A stretch of 64,000 nt of DNA from the NCBI GenBank assembly GCA_017626055.1, contig JAGAJM010000006.1, positions 346,945 through 410,944 on the forward strand, in the 5' to 3' direction. The DNA comes from a bacterium. Its GTDB lineage: Bacteria; Cyanobacteriota; Vampirovibrionia; Gastranaerophilales; Gastranaerophilaceae. The position numbers and the translations under genes are program-made. Position 1 is the first letter of the stretch; every line of letters begins with the position of its first letter. Positions 52,109 to 60,908 of this stretch are shown here, piece by piece. Below the pieces are notes generated by a model. The model did no database searches. It saw only the letters and a program-made list of their open reading frames with translations, and had not been told where the DNA came from.

Positions 52109-53342
52109 CTACCTTGTTTCTTCCTGTATTTTTTGCTTGATAAAGAGCTTTGTCTGCTTTTATTAATAAGTCTTCGTCTTTATCGGTATCTTTGATTTCA
52201 TAAATTCCTAAACTCAATGTTACGGAAATTTCTTTAACATCAGCATCTGGGTTAACCTTCGAAATATCAATAGTTTTAGCTTCGATAGTTTTTCTAAGAC
52301 GTTCTGCAACCATTTTAGCTTCTTCGATTTTAGTAAATGGTAATAGAATAGAAAATTCCTCACCGCCGTAACGTCCTGCAATATCGTATTCACGAAGTTG
52401 ACCACGAATGACTTTTGCAATTGTTTTTAAAACTAAATCTCCGACGGCATGTCCATAGGTATCGTTTACTCCTTTGAAGAAGTCAACGTCTGTCATAATT
52501 CCGCAGAGTGGGGCTTTTTGACGTTTTGCGTTAGATACTTCTTGCTTGATACGTTCTTCAAGTTGGCGTCTGTTATAGAATCCTGTTAATGCGTCTAGAG
52601 TTGCGTGTTTTAGAATTTCTGCGTAAACATTTGCCCTGTTAATTGTTGTTGCGATTTGTGATGATAATTGTGTTAAGTAATCATCGTCTTTTTCTGTAAT
52701 CGGTTCGTTTGTACTTTTTGCAACAAGAATACCAACTTCTTTACCTTCGCTTTTTAAAGGTAGGGCAAGTGTCATTTTGTTGTCTGTAAATTCTTTTTCT
52801 TTAAAGTTTTCAACAATTTCTAAAATTTTTACGTCTTTGCATGCCATTGGCCAGGCTAGTGCATTTACGCCAGTAGCTTCGTCAGTAATAAAGATATAAA
52901 CCAAATAGTCTTCAAAGAATTTGTCTATCATTTCACCAATGATTGGAATAACATAGTTCAATTCGTATTGTGTTTCAATGATTTTTGCTATGTTTTTCAT
53001 TGTTTCGTGGAAATTGATATTCTTTTGCATTTTTTCACTTAGGATAATATTTTGAACTTTTAGTGAAATGAAGGGTGCAGCAATTTTTATGAATGATTTC
53101 AGTTCATTGTTGCCACCTTTTATGCAAAGATACCCAATACTTTTTTTGTGTTTAAAGATTGGATATTTTATTCCATCGGATTCGATTATTGGAAATTCTA
53201 GATAAGTTTTGTTATTGATATCGATAGAAAAATCTTCTGTATCGAAGTTTTTTTCAAAAAAAGTTCCCAATGAAGCTATAAGTGACTTTTCACTATAACT
53301 TTCACTAAGAACTTTTGAAAGTTTTTCTATCTTGTGTATCAA
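52092..53342 (-). CDS. diguanylate cyclase with N-terminal GAF-like region
   Basis: A 416-residue GGDEF protein making c-di-GMP from GTP. The N-terminal ~240 residues have a GAF-like sensory layout without membrane segments. The GGDEF domain (about 248-412) has DALTGFYNRRQ, DVDFFKGVND, the active loop GGEEF (326-330) and an I-site RxxD (R317-D320) for product inhibition. It is encoded between yebC (2-base gap) and tsaE (17-base overlap). The ligand sensed is unknown. Confidence 0.93.
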   Translation of the reverse strand: MIHKIEKLSKVLSESYSEKSLIASLGTFFEKNFDTEDFSIDINNKTYLEFPIIESDGIKYPIFKHKKSIGYLCIKGGNNELKSFIKIAAPFISLKVQNIILSEKMQKNINFHETMKNIAKIIETQYELNYVIPIIGEMIDKFFEDYLVYIFITDEATGVNALAWPMACKDVKILEIVENFKEKEFTDNKMTLALPLKSEGKEVGILVAKSTNEPITEKDDDYLTQLSSQIATTINRANVYAEILKHATLDALTGFYNRRQLEERIKQEVSNAKRQKAPLCGIMTDVDFFKGVNDTYGHAVGDLVLKTIAKVIRGQLREYDIAGRYGGEEFSILLPFTKIEEAKMVAERLRKTIEAKTIDISKVNPDADVKEISVTLSLGIYEIKDTDKDEDLLIKADKALYQAKNTGRNKVVVQHE

Positions 53343-53344
53343 AT

Positions 53345-54094
53345 TTATACCTCAAGTTGTTGCAAAATTTCATCTGGAATATCGAAGTTTGCATAAACAT
53401 TTTGAACATCATCTAATTCTTCTAACCTATCGATTAATCTCATAATAGATGTTGCAACTTTTATGTCTGTAACTTCAACATTGTTTTGTGGAATTCTTGT
53501 GAATTCTGCAGTTGAGCTTTTGAATCCTTCTGCCTCTAAACCTTCAACAACAGCTTGGAAGTTTTCAACAGAAGTTAGGACTCTATAACATTCGTCTTCT
53601 TCTTGAACATCATCAGCATCAAGATTGATTGCAGCTTCAAATAATGCATCAAAATCGATTGATTTTTCAAATTCAATGCTACCTTTTTTATCAAACATCC
53701 AGCTTACGCAGTTTGATTCACCAAGGTTGCCGTTGAATTTTGTGAAAATACTTCTAACGTCCCCAGCAGTTCTATTTCTATTGTCAGTCATTGCTTCTAA
53801 AACAACTGCAACACCACCTGCTGCGTATCCTTCATATGTTAATTCTTCGTAATTGTCAGCTCCACCTGCTCCTGAGCCTTTTTCAATAGCTCTTTTAATG
53901 TTATCGTTTGGAAGTCCTGCAGCTTTTGCTTTTTCAATAGCAGTTCTTAAGCGGAAGTTTCCAGCTGGATCAGGTCCGCCTAGTCTTGCTGATACAATAA
54001 GTTCTCTTGAGTATTTTTGGAATACTGCAGCTCTTTGAGAGTCTGTTTTGGCCTTTTTATGTTTAATTGTTGACCACTTTGAATGTCCTGACAT
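53345..54094 (-). CDS. yebC: YebC/PmpR-family transcription/translation factor
   Basis: A 249-residue YebC-family protein. The start is the ATG at 54094 (MSGHSKWSTIKHKK) with AAAGAGG upstream; the longer in-frame extension is not family-like. Conserved sections are SKWSTIKHKKAKTDSQRAAVF, PAGNFRLRTAIEKAKAAGLPNDNIKRAIEKG, EAMTDNRNRTAGDVRSIFTKFNGNLG and WMFDKKG. Members act in transcriptional control or relief of ribosome stalling at proline stretches. First gene of the GGDEF-tsaE-tsaB operon. Confidence 0.95.
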   Translation of the reverse strand: MSGHSKWSTIKHKKAKTDSQRAAVFQKYSRELIVSARLGGPDPAGNFRLRTAIEKAKAAGLPNDNIKRAIEKGSGAGGADNYEELTYEGYAAGGVAVVLEAMTDNRNRTAGDVRSIFTKFNGNLGESNCVSWMFDKKGSIEFEKSIDFDALFEAAINLDADDVQEEDECYRVLTSVENFQAVVEGLEAEGFKSSTAEFTRIPQNNVEVTDIKVATSIMRLIDRLEELDDVQNVYANFDIPDEILQQLEV

Positions 54095-54172
54095 TTTTAC
54101 CTCTTTATTTTCTCTAATCCCTATGGTTTTGATTTTATCAAAAAAATCCACGTTAAGCAAGTAAAACATAAT

Positions 54173-54206
54173 AAAAGGACCAACTAAAATAGCCAGTCCT
54201 TTTTAT
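54173..54206 (-). terminator. terminator of the SLH-protein gene
   Basis: AAAAGGAC and GTCCTTTT arms with inner CTA/TAG pairing, downstream of the gene ending at 54226. Confidence 0.7.
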
Positions 54207-54225
54207 TCTAAATTATATTTACCTT

Positions 54226-55371
54226 CTATTCGTAAATCCAACCATTTGTTAAGTCAATTTTTAGGTCTTCTAATAATTTAACATTAACAACATCGTCTGC
54301 TGGAACTTCTAGCTTTTCGCCTTTGAATGCCCATCTAACGAACTTCATCCACCAATTTCTGCTTTTTACAACTTCTCCAACTGCGTTAAAGTTTGTAGTT
54401 TGGTCGTTTTCAGTTGTGATGAGTGCGTTTTTAAGAACAAGAACACCATTTCTTACAAAGTATTGACCAGGTCTAACGTCAAGTAATTGACCTTTTAAAT
54501 TTGCGCCTTGTCTAACTAAGATGTACTTATCTTTTGTCACGTAGTTTTGAGGTGCTGTTGCGGTGTACATTGAACCACCTTCTGACGTTTGAGAACTGAT
54601 GTATGTTGTTAATTTAATAGGTACAATTGAACCTGCAGGAAGTGTGCCAATGCTACCTTGAACAGTTGCTTCAGGTACTACATAACCTTCGCCAGTTTTC
54701 TTTCTCATAGCTTCTGCTAACTTAGCGTTAGGGTTAAGTTTTGCTTGTTCCATCATTTTGAATAGAATAGCTGCAACTTCAGCTCTTGTAGCAGGTCTTT
54801 CAGCTTCTAGTGCTGCGTCTTTAGCTGATGGAATTACAACAATCATTCCTAAAATTTCAGCTTTACCAGCAGGGATTAAGAACCATTCTGGAACAGTGTG
54901 AGTGTCAATGTATCTTTTTGCAAGTACACTTTTAGCTTTTTCTAAGCTGATAGTTTCTGTTGTTAGTGCGTTTACTGCTACTGCCATTGACTCAGCTCTT
55001 GAAACAGAATCATCTGGTCTGAATAATTCGCCCTCTTTTTCGTATGAAATTAAATCAAAATATAGTGCTTTTTGGATATCTTCATATGCCCAGTGGTCAA
55101 CTGTAACGTCAGTAAAGTTGACAGGTTGAACTACTTTTGTATGGTGTTGGTTTAAAGCTCGGATTGCCATAGCCGCAAATTCAGCTCTTGTAACATTATC
55201 GTCAGGTTTGAATGTGCCATCAGGATAACCAACAATAACACCTTGTTCTGATAATAATTTGATTTCTGCAGCCGCCCAATGATCACTGTTTACATCAGGA
55301 AAAGCAATTGCTGGCATAATCCCAAAAGCTACAACTGCTAAAGATAATAGTGCTTTTAATATATTTTTCAT
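54226..55371 (-). CDS. secreted SLH-domain (S-layer homology) protein
   Basis: A 381-residue protein with signal peptide (about 1-23) and SLH modules: FPDVNSDHWAAAEIKLLSEQGVIVGYPDGTFKPDDNVTRAE (about 24-65), a second FTDVTVDHWAYEDIQ...FRPDDSVSRAE, and a weaker third. SLH modules bind pyruvylated cell-wall polymers. The C-terminal ~170 residues are beta-rich (GSIVPIKLTTYISSQ, ILVRQGANLKGQLLDV) and resemble no family I know. Likely surface or periplasmic, linking envelope layers in this diderm. Single gene. Confidence 0.86.
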   Translation of the reverse strand: MKNILKALLSLAVVAFGIMPAIAFPDVNSDHWAAAEIKLLSEQGVIVGYPDGTFKPDDNVTRAEFAAMAIRALNQHHTKVVQPVNFTDVTVDHWAYEDIQKALYFDLISYEKEGELFRPDDSVSRAESMAVAVNALTTETISLEKAKSVLAKRYIDTHTVPEWFLIPAGKAEILGMIVVIPSAKDAALEAERPATRAEVAAILFKMMEQAKLNPNAKLAEAMRKKTGEGYVVPEATVQGSIGTLPAGSIVPIKLTTYISSQTSEGGSMYTATAPQNYVTKDKYILVRQGANLKGQLLDVRPGQYFVRNGVLVLKNALITTENDQTTNFNAVGEVVKSRNWWMKFVRWAFKGEKLEVPADDVVNVKLLEDLKIDLTNGWIYE

Positions 55372-55542
55372 ATATTCCTCCTATAACATAACCTCAATTT
55401 AAATTTACCATAATTATAGTCTATCTATTATAAATGTAAATTTCTGTAACAGGATTTTTGATAGTTTTACTATTAAGGTAGCAAAAATTTTATTTATGAG
55501 GTTTAATCAGAATACAATTTTGCAAAATGGTCTGAGGTAAAT

Positions 55543-56253
55543 ATGAATATTCAATCAATTAGTGCTACCCCATATAATTATCAAAACAAATCAACTCCAA
55601 CATTCGGAGCTATTCACCCTTGTTTGTATTATGTAAAAGTTGGAGATGGTTCTTATAAAATGGTTACGGATGGTGATTTGATTAAAAACACTTTGCAAAA
55701 GAAAATTATTACTTGGTTGAATCATAATTACAATAAAAGAATGAAAGCTGCTCAAGGTTCTAGTGTGAAAGCAAGACCTGAAACTCCTGCTACTAAAGCT
55801 CTAAGAGAAAGACTTACAAGATTTTTTATAAATCGTGATGAAGATTATAGAACAAAAGGACAGGATAGAGCTGCATCATATTTTAATACTGATATGACAA
55901 CAGGATTAGTTAGACCTTATATTTTTACAGGTCGTTCAGTTTCTGTTTTAGATTCTTGTGCTGAAAGAATTAAACAAGTTCAATCTCAAATTAAGAGATT
56001 AACCGAAGATTTACAATACTTTTATGGTCATAAATATGCTGATGCAAAAGCGAAAGCAACATCTGAATTTGAACCAGAATTGATGGCAGCAAAAGCGGCT
56101 TATCATGAAACAGTAATGGAGCTTTTACGTAGCCCTGCGGCAAAAAGTGATCCAAAAAATACAGTATTCAGTGCGTTTTTTGAAGAAACAACAAAGGGTA
56201 AGAAGAAATCTTACACATTAGTTAATGCTAATTTTGAACAAAGATTAGTTTAG
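55543..56253 (+). CDS. hypothetical protein with TFGA leader motif
   Basis: Unrecognised 236-residue protein. The N-terminus is MNIQSISATPYNYQ followed by TPTFGAIHP (FGA at about 21-23), the same short hydrophobic-F-G-type motif placed early in several other proteins here. The rest is helical with a coiled-coil region (about 140-175, RIKQVQSQIKRLTEDL). No signal or membrane segment. GAGGTAAAT precedes the ATG. Lineage-specific as far as I can see. Confidence 0.65.
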   Translation: MNIQSISATPYNYQNKSTPTFGAIHPCLYYVKVGDGSYKMVTDGDLIKNTLQKKIITWLNHNYNKRMKAAQGSSVKARPETPATKALRERLTRFFINRDEDYRTKGQDRAASYFNTDMTTGLVRPYIFTGRSVSVLDSCAERIKQVQSQIKRLTEDLQYFYGHKYADAKAKATSEFEPELMAAKAAYHETVMELLRSPAAKSDPKNTVFSAFFEETTKGKKKSYTLVNANFEQRLV

Positions 56254-56346
56254 TCCTATTGTCTTATTCTATTGTCTAATATTTCAGATTTTTGCTTTTA
56301 ATACAATCAATATTACTTAGATAAATTTGTATTAAAAGGGGATTTT

Positions 56347-58467
56347 ATGTTTAAAAAAGGACTTGTAGTCTTTCTTATTTTGTTGAGTTTATTTATGAAT
56401 TCTGGGTGTTTTGTTTTTGCAACAGAAACAAAATATCCAGATTATACTCAAGAATTTCTAGGTGAAGATAAATATGAGAATATAAATCGCAAAATATATA
56501 ATTTTAATTTGGGTTTAAATAAGTATTTAATCCGTCCTATTCATATATTATGGGCATCTTTAATTCCGCAGTATGGTATGGATAGAATTTATTCGGCAAC
56601 TCAAAATATAGAATATCCGATTAGGCTTGTTAGTAGTCTTTTGCAGAAAGATTTTGAAACATCAAAGGCTGAAACAGTTAGATTTTTTACTAATACAATT
56701 TTAGGCTTAGGTGGAATGTTTGATCCTGCTAAGCATATTTTTAAATTGGAACAATCAAAAGAGAATATGGAACAAGCTTTATCAGGTTGTAAAATGAAAT
56801 CTGGTCCGTATTTTGTTTTACCAGTTTTATCTTTTGTTAATGCCAGGGGGATTCTTGGTAAAATTTTAGATACAGCTCTTAACCCTGGTTCTTATATTGC
56901 AACTCCAGTTTTGGCAATTATAAAAGCGGGGTTAATGTTAAATAAGAGTTCATTTATGCAACCATTTATATCAATGCTCGAATCAACTTATGCTGATTCG
57001 TATGATATTGCCAAGAAAATGTTTGGGGTTGAAACTTTTATTAAATGTGCAAATTTAGATAGGATTGATGTAGTATCAAATCTTTTTGTAGATGTGAAAG
57101 AAGATGAGTTTGTTAAAAATGATGAGCAAGTTAAAACCGCAAATCAAGTAAAAGTTAAAAAAGAAGAAAAACTTCCCAATGAAGAAAAGATTGTAAAGAT
57201 TGAAGTGTCCTCTGAAATTATTCCAGATTTGCTCTATGGGGGTGCAAATATTGATGATGTTGTAACAACGGATTATACTGCCGAAGAATTTAAACTTGTT
57301 CCTGATATAAAGTTAAAAGGATATAATCCGCAAAATCCAGTTGTAGATTCGATGCGAACATCTTTGTTTAATATCCCAGATATAGATAAGTCTATGTGGA
57401 ATGAATTGTCTATTTGGAATAGAAGTTTTGCACAACGTATAAAAACCTCATCTGTAAGTCTGTTTGAAGATAGAGAAGATTATGAATTTAGGTATATTCT
57501 AAATAAAAAAGATAATAAAAAAGATTTACCCCTTGCTATAATTTACCCATCAATTGGAGAGGGGATTGGCTCAAGTCATTCTGTTATGCTTGCAAAATTA
57601 TTTTATGATGCTGGGTATTCTGTTGTAATTCAAGGCAGTCATTTTCAGTGGGAATTCGTAAAAAGTATGCCTGCAACTTATCGTCCAGGGTTACCAATTC
57701 GTGATGCTGAAAATCTGAGGCTTGTAACTAATAAAATTATAGATAAACTCTCAGAAAAATATGAATGTGATTTTAGTAATAAAGTTTTTATCGGAACATC
57801 GTTTGGTGCTATGATGTCGTTATTTGTAGCTTCTCAAGAATCGAAAAATAACACAATGGGTGATGTTCGATATATTTCAATATGCCCGCCAATCGAGCTT
57901 ATATATGCCATGCGTCAGATTGATAAAAATTCTGAAGAATGGAAAAATTCGCCTGAAGATTTTAAGCAAAAAGTTGCACAAACTGCGGCTAAAGTTTTAC
58001 GTTTGTTTGATGTGAAAGATGAAGTTGATACTGAGATAAACAATTTACCTTTTTCTGAGGAAGAAGGTAAACTTATAACAGGTTTTATAATGCATCAAAA
58101 ACTTTCTGATTTGGTTTATACAATGGAAAAGTCAAAAGAGCGTAAATCGTCAGAGATTTACCCCCGAATTAATGATATGGGATATGAAGACTATACAAAA
58201 TATTATCTTTTGTCCGCAGATGATGATAGTTGTGATGATTTGTCTTATGAAACAAGTTTACATTCAATAGCGAGCTATTTGCAAAATAATGATAATTACA
58301 AAATTTACCACTCAATGAATGATTACTTGGTCAATTCTCATCAACTTAAAAAATTGAAAGAATATGCAAATGACAAGTTGGTGTTGTTGGATAATGGTGC
58401 CCATCTTGGATTTCTGTACAGGCATGAATTTATCGAGGATTTAAAAAATACAATTTCTTTAAAGTAA
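56347..58467 (+). CDS. MlaA-like lipoprotein fused to alpha/beta hydrolase
   Basis: A 706-residue two-domain protein. Residues 1-25 form a lipoprotein-like signal (NSGC at 18-21). Residues ~30-235 match MlaA/VacJ, the outer-membrane protein that extracts mislocalised phospholipids (NINRKIYNFNLGLNKYLIRP, FTNTILGLGGMFDPA, SGPYFVLPVL). After a charged linker (~250-335), residues ~375-700 form an alpha/beta hydrolase: nucleophile FIGTSFGAMM (S485), acid candidate SMNDYLV (D659) and histidine LDNGAHLGFL (H686). This fusion suggests combined removal and hydrolysis of lipids in the envelope, which is inference. Confidence 0.83.
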   Translation: MFKKGLVVFLILLSLFMNSGCFVFATETKYPDYTQEFLGEDKYENINRKIYNFNLGLNKYLIRPIHILWASLIPQYGMDRIYSATQNIEYPIRLVSSLLQKDFETSKAETVRFFTNTILGLGGMFDPAKHIFKLEQSKENMEQALSGCKMKSGPYFVLPVLSFVNARGILGKILDTALNPGSYIATPVLAIIKAGLMLNKSSFMQPFISMLESTYADSYDIAKKMFGVETFIKCANLDRIDVVSNLFVDVKEDEFVKNDEQVKTANQVKVKKEEKLPNEEKIVKIEVSSEIIPDLLYGGANIDDVVTTDYTAEEFKLVPDIKLKGYNPQNPVVDSMRTSLFNIPDIDKSMWNELSIWNRSFAQRIKTSSVSLFEDREDYEFRYILNKKDNKKDLPLAIIYPSIGEGIGSSHSVMLAKLFYDAGYSVVIQGSHFQWEFVKSMPATYRPGLPIRDAENLRLVTNKIIDKLSEKYECDFSNKVFIGTSFGAMMSLFVASQESKNNTMGDVRYISICPPIELIYAMRQIDKNSEEWKNSPEDFKQKVAQTAAKVLRLFDVKDEVDTEINNLPFSEEEGKLITGFIMHQKLSDLVYTMEKSKERKSSEIYPRINDMGYEDYTKYYLLSADDDSCDDLSYETSLHSIASYLQNNDNYKIYHSMNDYLVNSHQLKKLKEYANDKLVLLDNGAHLGFLYRHEFIEDLKNTISLK

Positions 58468-58530
58468 ATTTAAAAGATTGACCTTTGCTTTAATGTATAA
58501 TTTAATTATATTGTAGGCAATTGAGGTTTT

Positions 58531-59232
58531 GTGTTGGAAATGTTTTCAAGAACAGAATTATTGATAGGTTCAAAAGCAGTCGAAAAACTTGCTAATTCAC
58601 GTGTTGCTGTTTTTGGTGTTGGCGGTGTTGGAGGTTATGTTGTCGAAGCACTTGTGAGAAGTGGAGTTGGAACTCTTGATTTAATCGATAATGATGATGT
58701 TTCAATCTCTAATATTAATCGTCAAATTATCGCTACTACTAAAACTGTTGGTCGTTCAAAAGTTGATGTAGCAAAAGAACGTGCGTTGGAAATTAATCCA
58801 AATGTGAAAATTAATACATATCAGATGTTTTATACCTCAGAAACCTCAGGTCAATTTGATTTTTCTCAATATGATTATGTTGTTGATGCAATCGATACTG
58901 TTGTGGGTAAATTGTCGCTTGTAGAAAAATCAAAATCAGCAGCGACACCGATAATTTGTGCTATGGGTGCGGGAAACAAATTAGATCCTACTATGTTTGA
59001 AGTTGCTGATATTTCACAAACTTCGGTTTGTCCGTTAGCAAGGGTTATGAGAACAGAACTCAAAAAAAGAAATATATCAGGTGTAAAAGTTGTTTATTCA
59101 AAGGAAATTCCTCAAAAGTCTGATTTGATTGATGAAAAAACAGGAAAATCAATTCCTGGTAGTATTTCTTTTGTTCCGCCTGTTGTTGGGTTAATTATTG
59201 CAAGTGAAGTTATTAAAGATTTGATTAAATAA
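58531..59232 (+). CDS. tcdA: tRNA threonylcarbamoyladenosine dehydratase TcdA
   Basis: TcdA (CsdL/YgdL) is an E1-like ATP-dependent dehydratase forming cyclic t6A37. Features are FSRTELLIGSKAVEKLANSRV, the adenylate loop VFGVGGVGGYVVEALVRSG, DLIDNDDVSISNINRQI, VVDAIDTVVGKL and the Cys in SVCPLARVMR. 233 residues fit the family. GTG 58531 has GAGG 4 bases upstream; an ATG at 58540 is an alternative. It complements tsaB/tsaE elsewhere in the window. Confidence 0.92.
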   Translation: MLEMFSRTELLIGSKAVEKLANSRVAVFGVGGVGGYVVEALVRSGVGTLDLIDNDDVSISNINRQIIATTKTVGRSKVDVAKERALEINPNVKINTYQMFYTSETSGQFDFSQYDYVVDAIDTVVGKLSLVEKSKSAATPIICAMGAGNKLDPTMFEVADISQTSVCPLARVMRTELKKRNISGVKVVYSKEIPQKSDLIDEKTGKSIPGSISFVPPVVGLIIASEVIKDLIK

Positions 59233-59242
59233 GGTGTGAGTA

Positions 59243-59683
59243 ATGAAAAAGATTATTACGATATTATGTTTGTATTTTATTGGTTCGTCAGTGATGGCAT
59301 CAAGTTACTGTCCAACTCCTGAAGAATACACAAATTATCTTAGAAATTACGCAAATAAAGCTAAGAATTATGCACTAAAAGGTGGAAATCAAGCACAATT
59401 TGAAGCCACTCGAAAATCTTTTGAAAATTACAAACCAAAAACTTCTCATGCTTGTTTGAATTATTTTACTAATGTTCAAACTCCTGATTGCAGAAGGTTA
59501 AAAGTCCTTTATTCTTCGTATGATTCAATAAAAGAAGAAGCAGAAAGACAGCATATAGAAGACCAAATTATTTCTAGAATGGGGATGTTTGAAGAAAAAT
59601 GCCCCGTTGATACTCAGGCTATGAAGTTTTTTATGCAGCGTTCTAAAGAAAAAAGAAATAATCAAGGGTTGGGTAAAATTTAG
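59243..59683 (+). CDS. secreted Cys-containing hypothetical protein
   Basis: Unrecognised 146-residue protein with a Sec signal peptide (about 1-19, ending VMA-SS). The mature part is helical and polar with Cys at positions about 23, 70, 82 and 119 (SYCPTP, HACLNY, DCRRL, EKCPVD), which could make two disulfides. AAGGTGTGAGTA is the ribosome site. It directly follows tcdA (10-base gap), so probably co-transcribed, and precedes the PAD-type enzyme by 32 bases. Confidence 0.68.
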   Translation: MKKIITILCLYFIGSSVMASSYCPTPEEYTNYLRNYANKAKNYALKGGNQAQFEATRKSFENYKPKTSHACLNYFTNVQTPDCRRLKVLYSSYDSIKEEAERQHIEDQIISRMGMFEEKCPVDTQAMKFFMQRSKEKRNNQGLGKI

Positions 59684-59715
59684 CAAAATTATTTTTGTTG
59701 CGGTTTGATATTATT

Positions 59716-60837
59716 ATGGATATCAAGCATAATCAATCTTATAACAATTTATCTTTCAAAGGGGTGAATGCTCGACCTTTAAAAGGTATTTTTATGACGT
59801 CTGACATAGGTGGGATTGCAAGTGAAATTTCTTCTTTGCGAGCAAAAACAGGCTTAGATGTTTTTACTTTGGGTAAAAATGGAAATATTGTCTCTGAAAA
59901 TTTTGCTCCAGAAGGTTCAATTCCAATGTATGTGATGTGGGCTCAAGATTTATTTAGTTTTACTGAGAAAAATTTATTTCTAGAAACTGAGTATAATCCT
60001 GCAGTTCCACTAATTAAAGAAATTGGGGCAAAGATAGAATCTCATTTTGGTAAAAAGTATTCACCAAAGGCTTATCATCTACAAGGTGGAAACTTCATCA
60101 ATGTTGAAGCACAAGGTCAAAAAGAAATTTTGGTTGGAAGTTATGAATTAAAACATAGATTGGCTCCTGAAGAAATAAAAGATAGATTTCAAGTTGATAA
60201 AGTTCATTCAATTCCTCAAGTTGCAGCACATTTAGATGCTTTTATGTTTGTCGATGATGCTAAACGAGCATTTGTATGCGATGATGATATGACATTAAGA
60301 GGTATCGCTGAAGGTATTCAAAAAATTGAACAATATGTGAAAAATAATTTTTTCAAAATCCCAGATAATGAGGCTCGTAGGATGTTCAGTTTAAGGGATG
60401 AGTTGTTTAAAATATTACTTGCATTTCATCGAGTGTCAGAGGGGTCGCCTTATGCAAAGACCCGTGATGCTATTGTTGCTTTAGAAAAAGCGGGTTACGA
60501 GCCTGTACGTATTCCTGGTAGAGTTTATCAATTTATACAAACCAATGGACAAACTCAACACCAATATGGTACTAATTTTGCAAATGCAATTCTTCATAAA
60601 AATAGAGCTGGAGATACTGTTTTAATTACAAATGAATCTACAAATGATATTCATTTTGGCTTAGATCGAGAATTTGAGCAAAAAATTGGGTTTAGTTTTA
60701 AAAAAATGTTTGAAGATAGTGTTGCACCATATATTAAGAAAGAAAATATTCATTATATAAAAGGCGAAGATTATGCTGTTCCGAGGTTGTTGAGCAATCT
60801 TGGGGGTATTCATTGTGTAAGTACAGAAATTATCTAA
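59716..60837 (+). CDS. PAD/agmatine-deiminase-type guanidino-group hydrolase with FKG leader
   Basis: A 373-residue protein with motifs of the guanidino-modifying (PAD/agmatine deiminase) superfamily in the expected order: WAQDLFSF (D78), LQGGNF (N126), HLDAFMFVDD (H172 and D174) and the catalytic Cys in GGIHCVST (C367) near the C-terminus. The N-terminus has NLSFKGVN (FKG at 14-16), resembling leader motifs of other proteins here. Start ATG 59716 (MDIKHNQSYN) is preferred over an upstream in-frame TTG; no clear ribosome site. The substrate, possibly protein arginine or agmatine-like, is unknown. No Sec signal. Confidence 0.72.
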   Translation: MDIKHNQSYNNLSFKGVNARPLKGIFMTSDIGGIASEISSLRAKTGLDVFTLGKNGNIVSENFAPEGSIPMYVMWAQDLFSFTEKNLFLETEYNPAVPLIKEIGAKIESHFGKKYSPKAYHLQGGNFINVEAQGQKEILVGSYELKHRLAPEEIKDRFQVDKVHSIPQVAAHLDAFMFVDDAKRAFVCDDDMTLRGIAEGIQKIEQYVKNNFFKIPDNEARRMFSLRDELFKILLAFHRVSEGSPYAKTRDAIVALEKAGYEPVRIPGRVYQFIQTNGQTQHQYGTNFANAILHKNRAGDTVLITNESTNDIHFGLDREFEQKIGFSFKKMFEDSVAPYIKKENIHYIKGEDYAVPRLLSNLGGIHCVSTEII

Positions 60838-60853
60838 AAATTTTTAACAAATC

Positions 60854-60898
60854 AAAAAGAGTCGGTTTCTAGGAGTTAAACCGACTCTTTTCTTTTTT
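60854..60898. terminator. strong bidirectional terminator
   Basis: AAAAAGAGTCGGTTT and AAACCGACTCTTTT around CTAGGAGTT, between convergent genes. Confidence 0.9.
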
Positions 60899-60908
60899 AG
60901 TTCAAATA

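Noticed and set aside
53345..54169. N-terminally extended YebC
   Set aside because: The extra 25 residues do not match the family; the ATG at 54094 has a good ribosome site.
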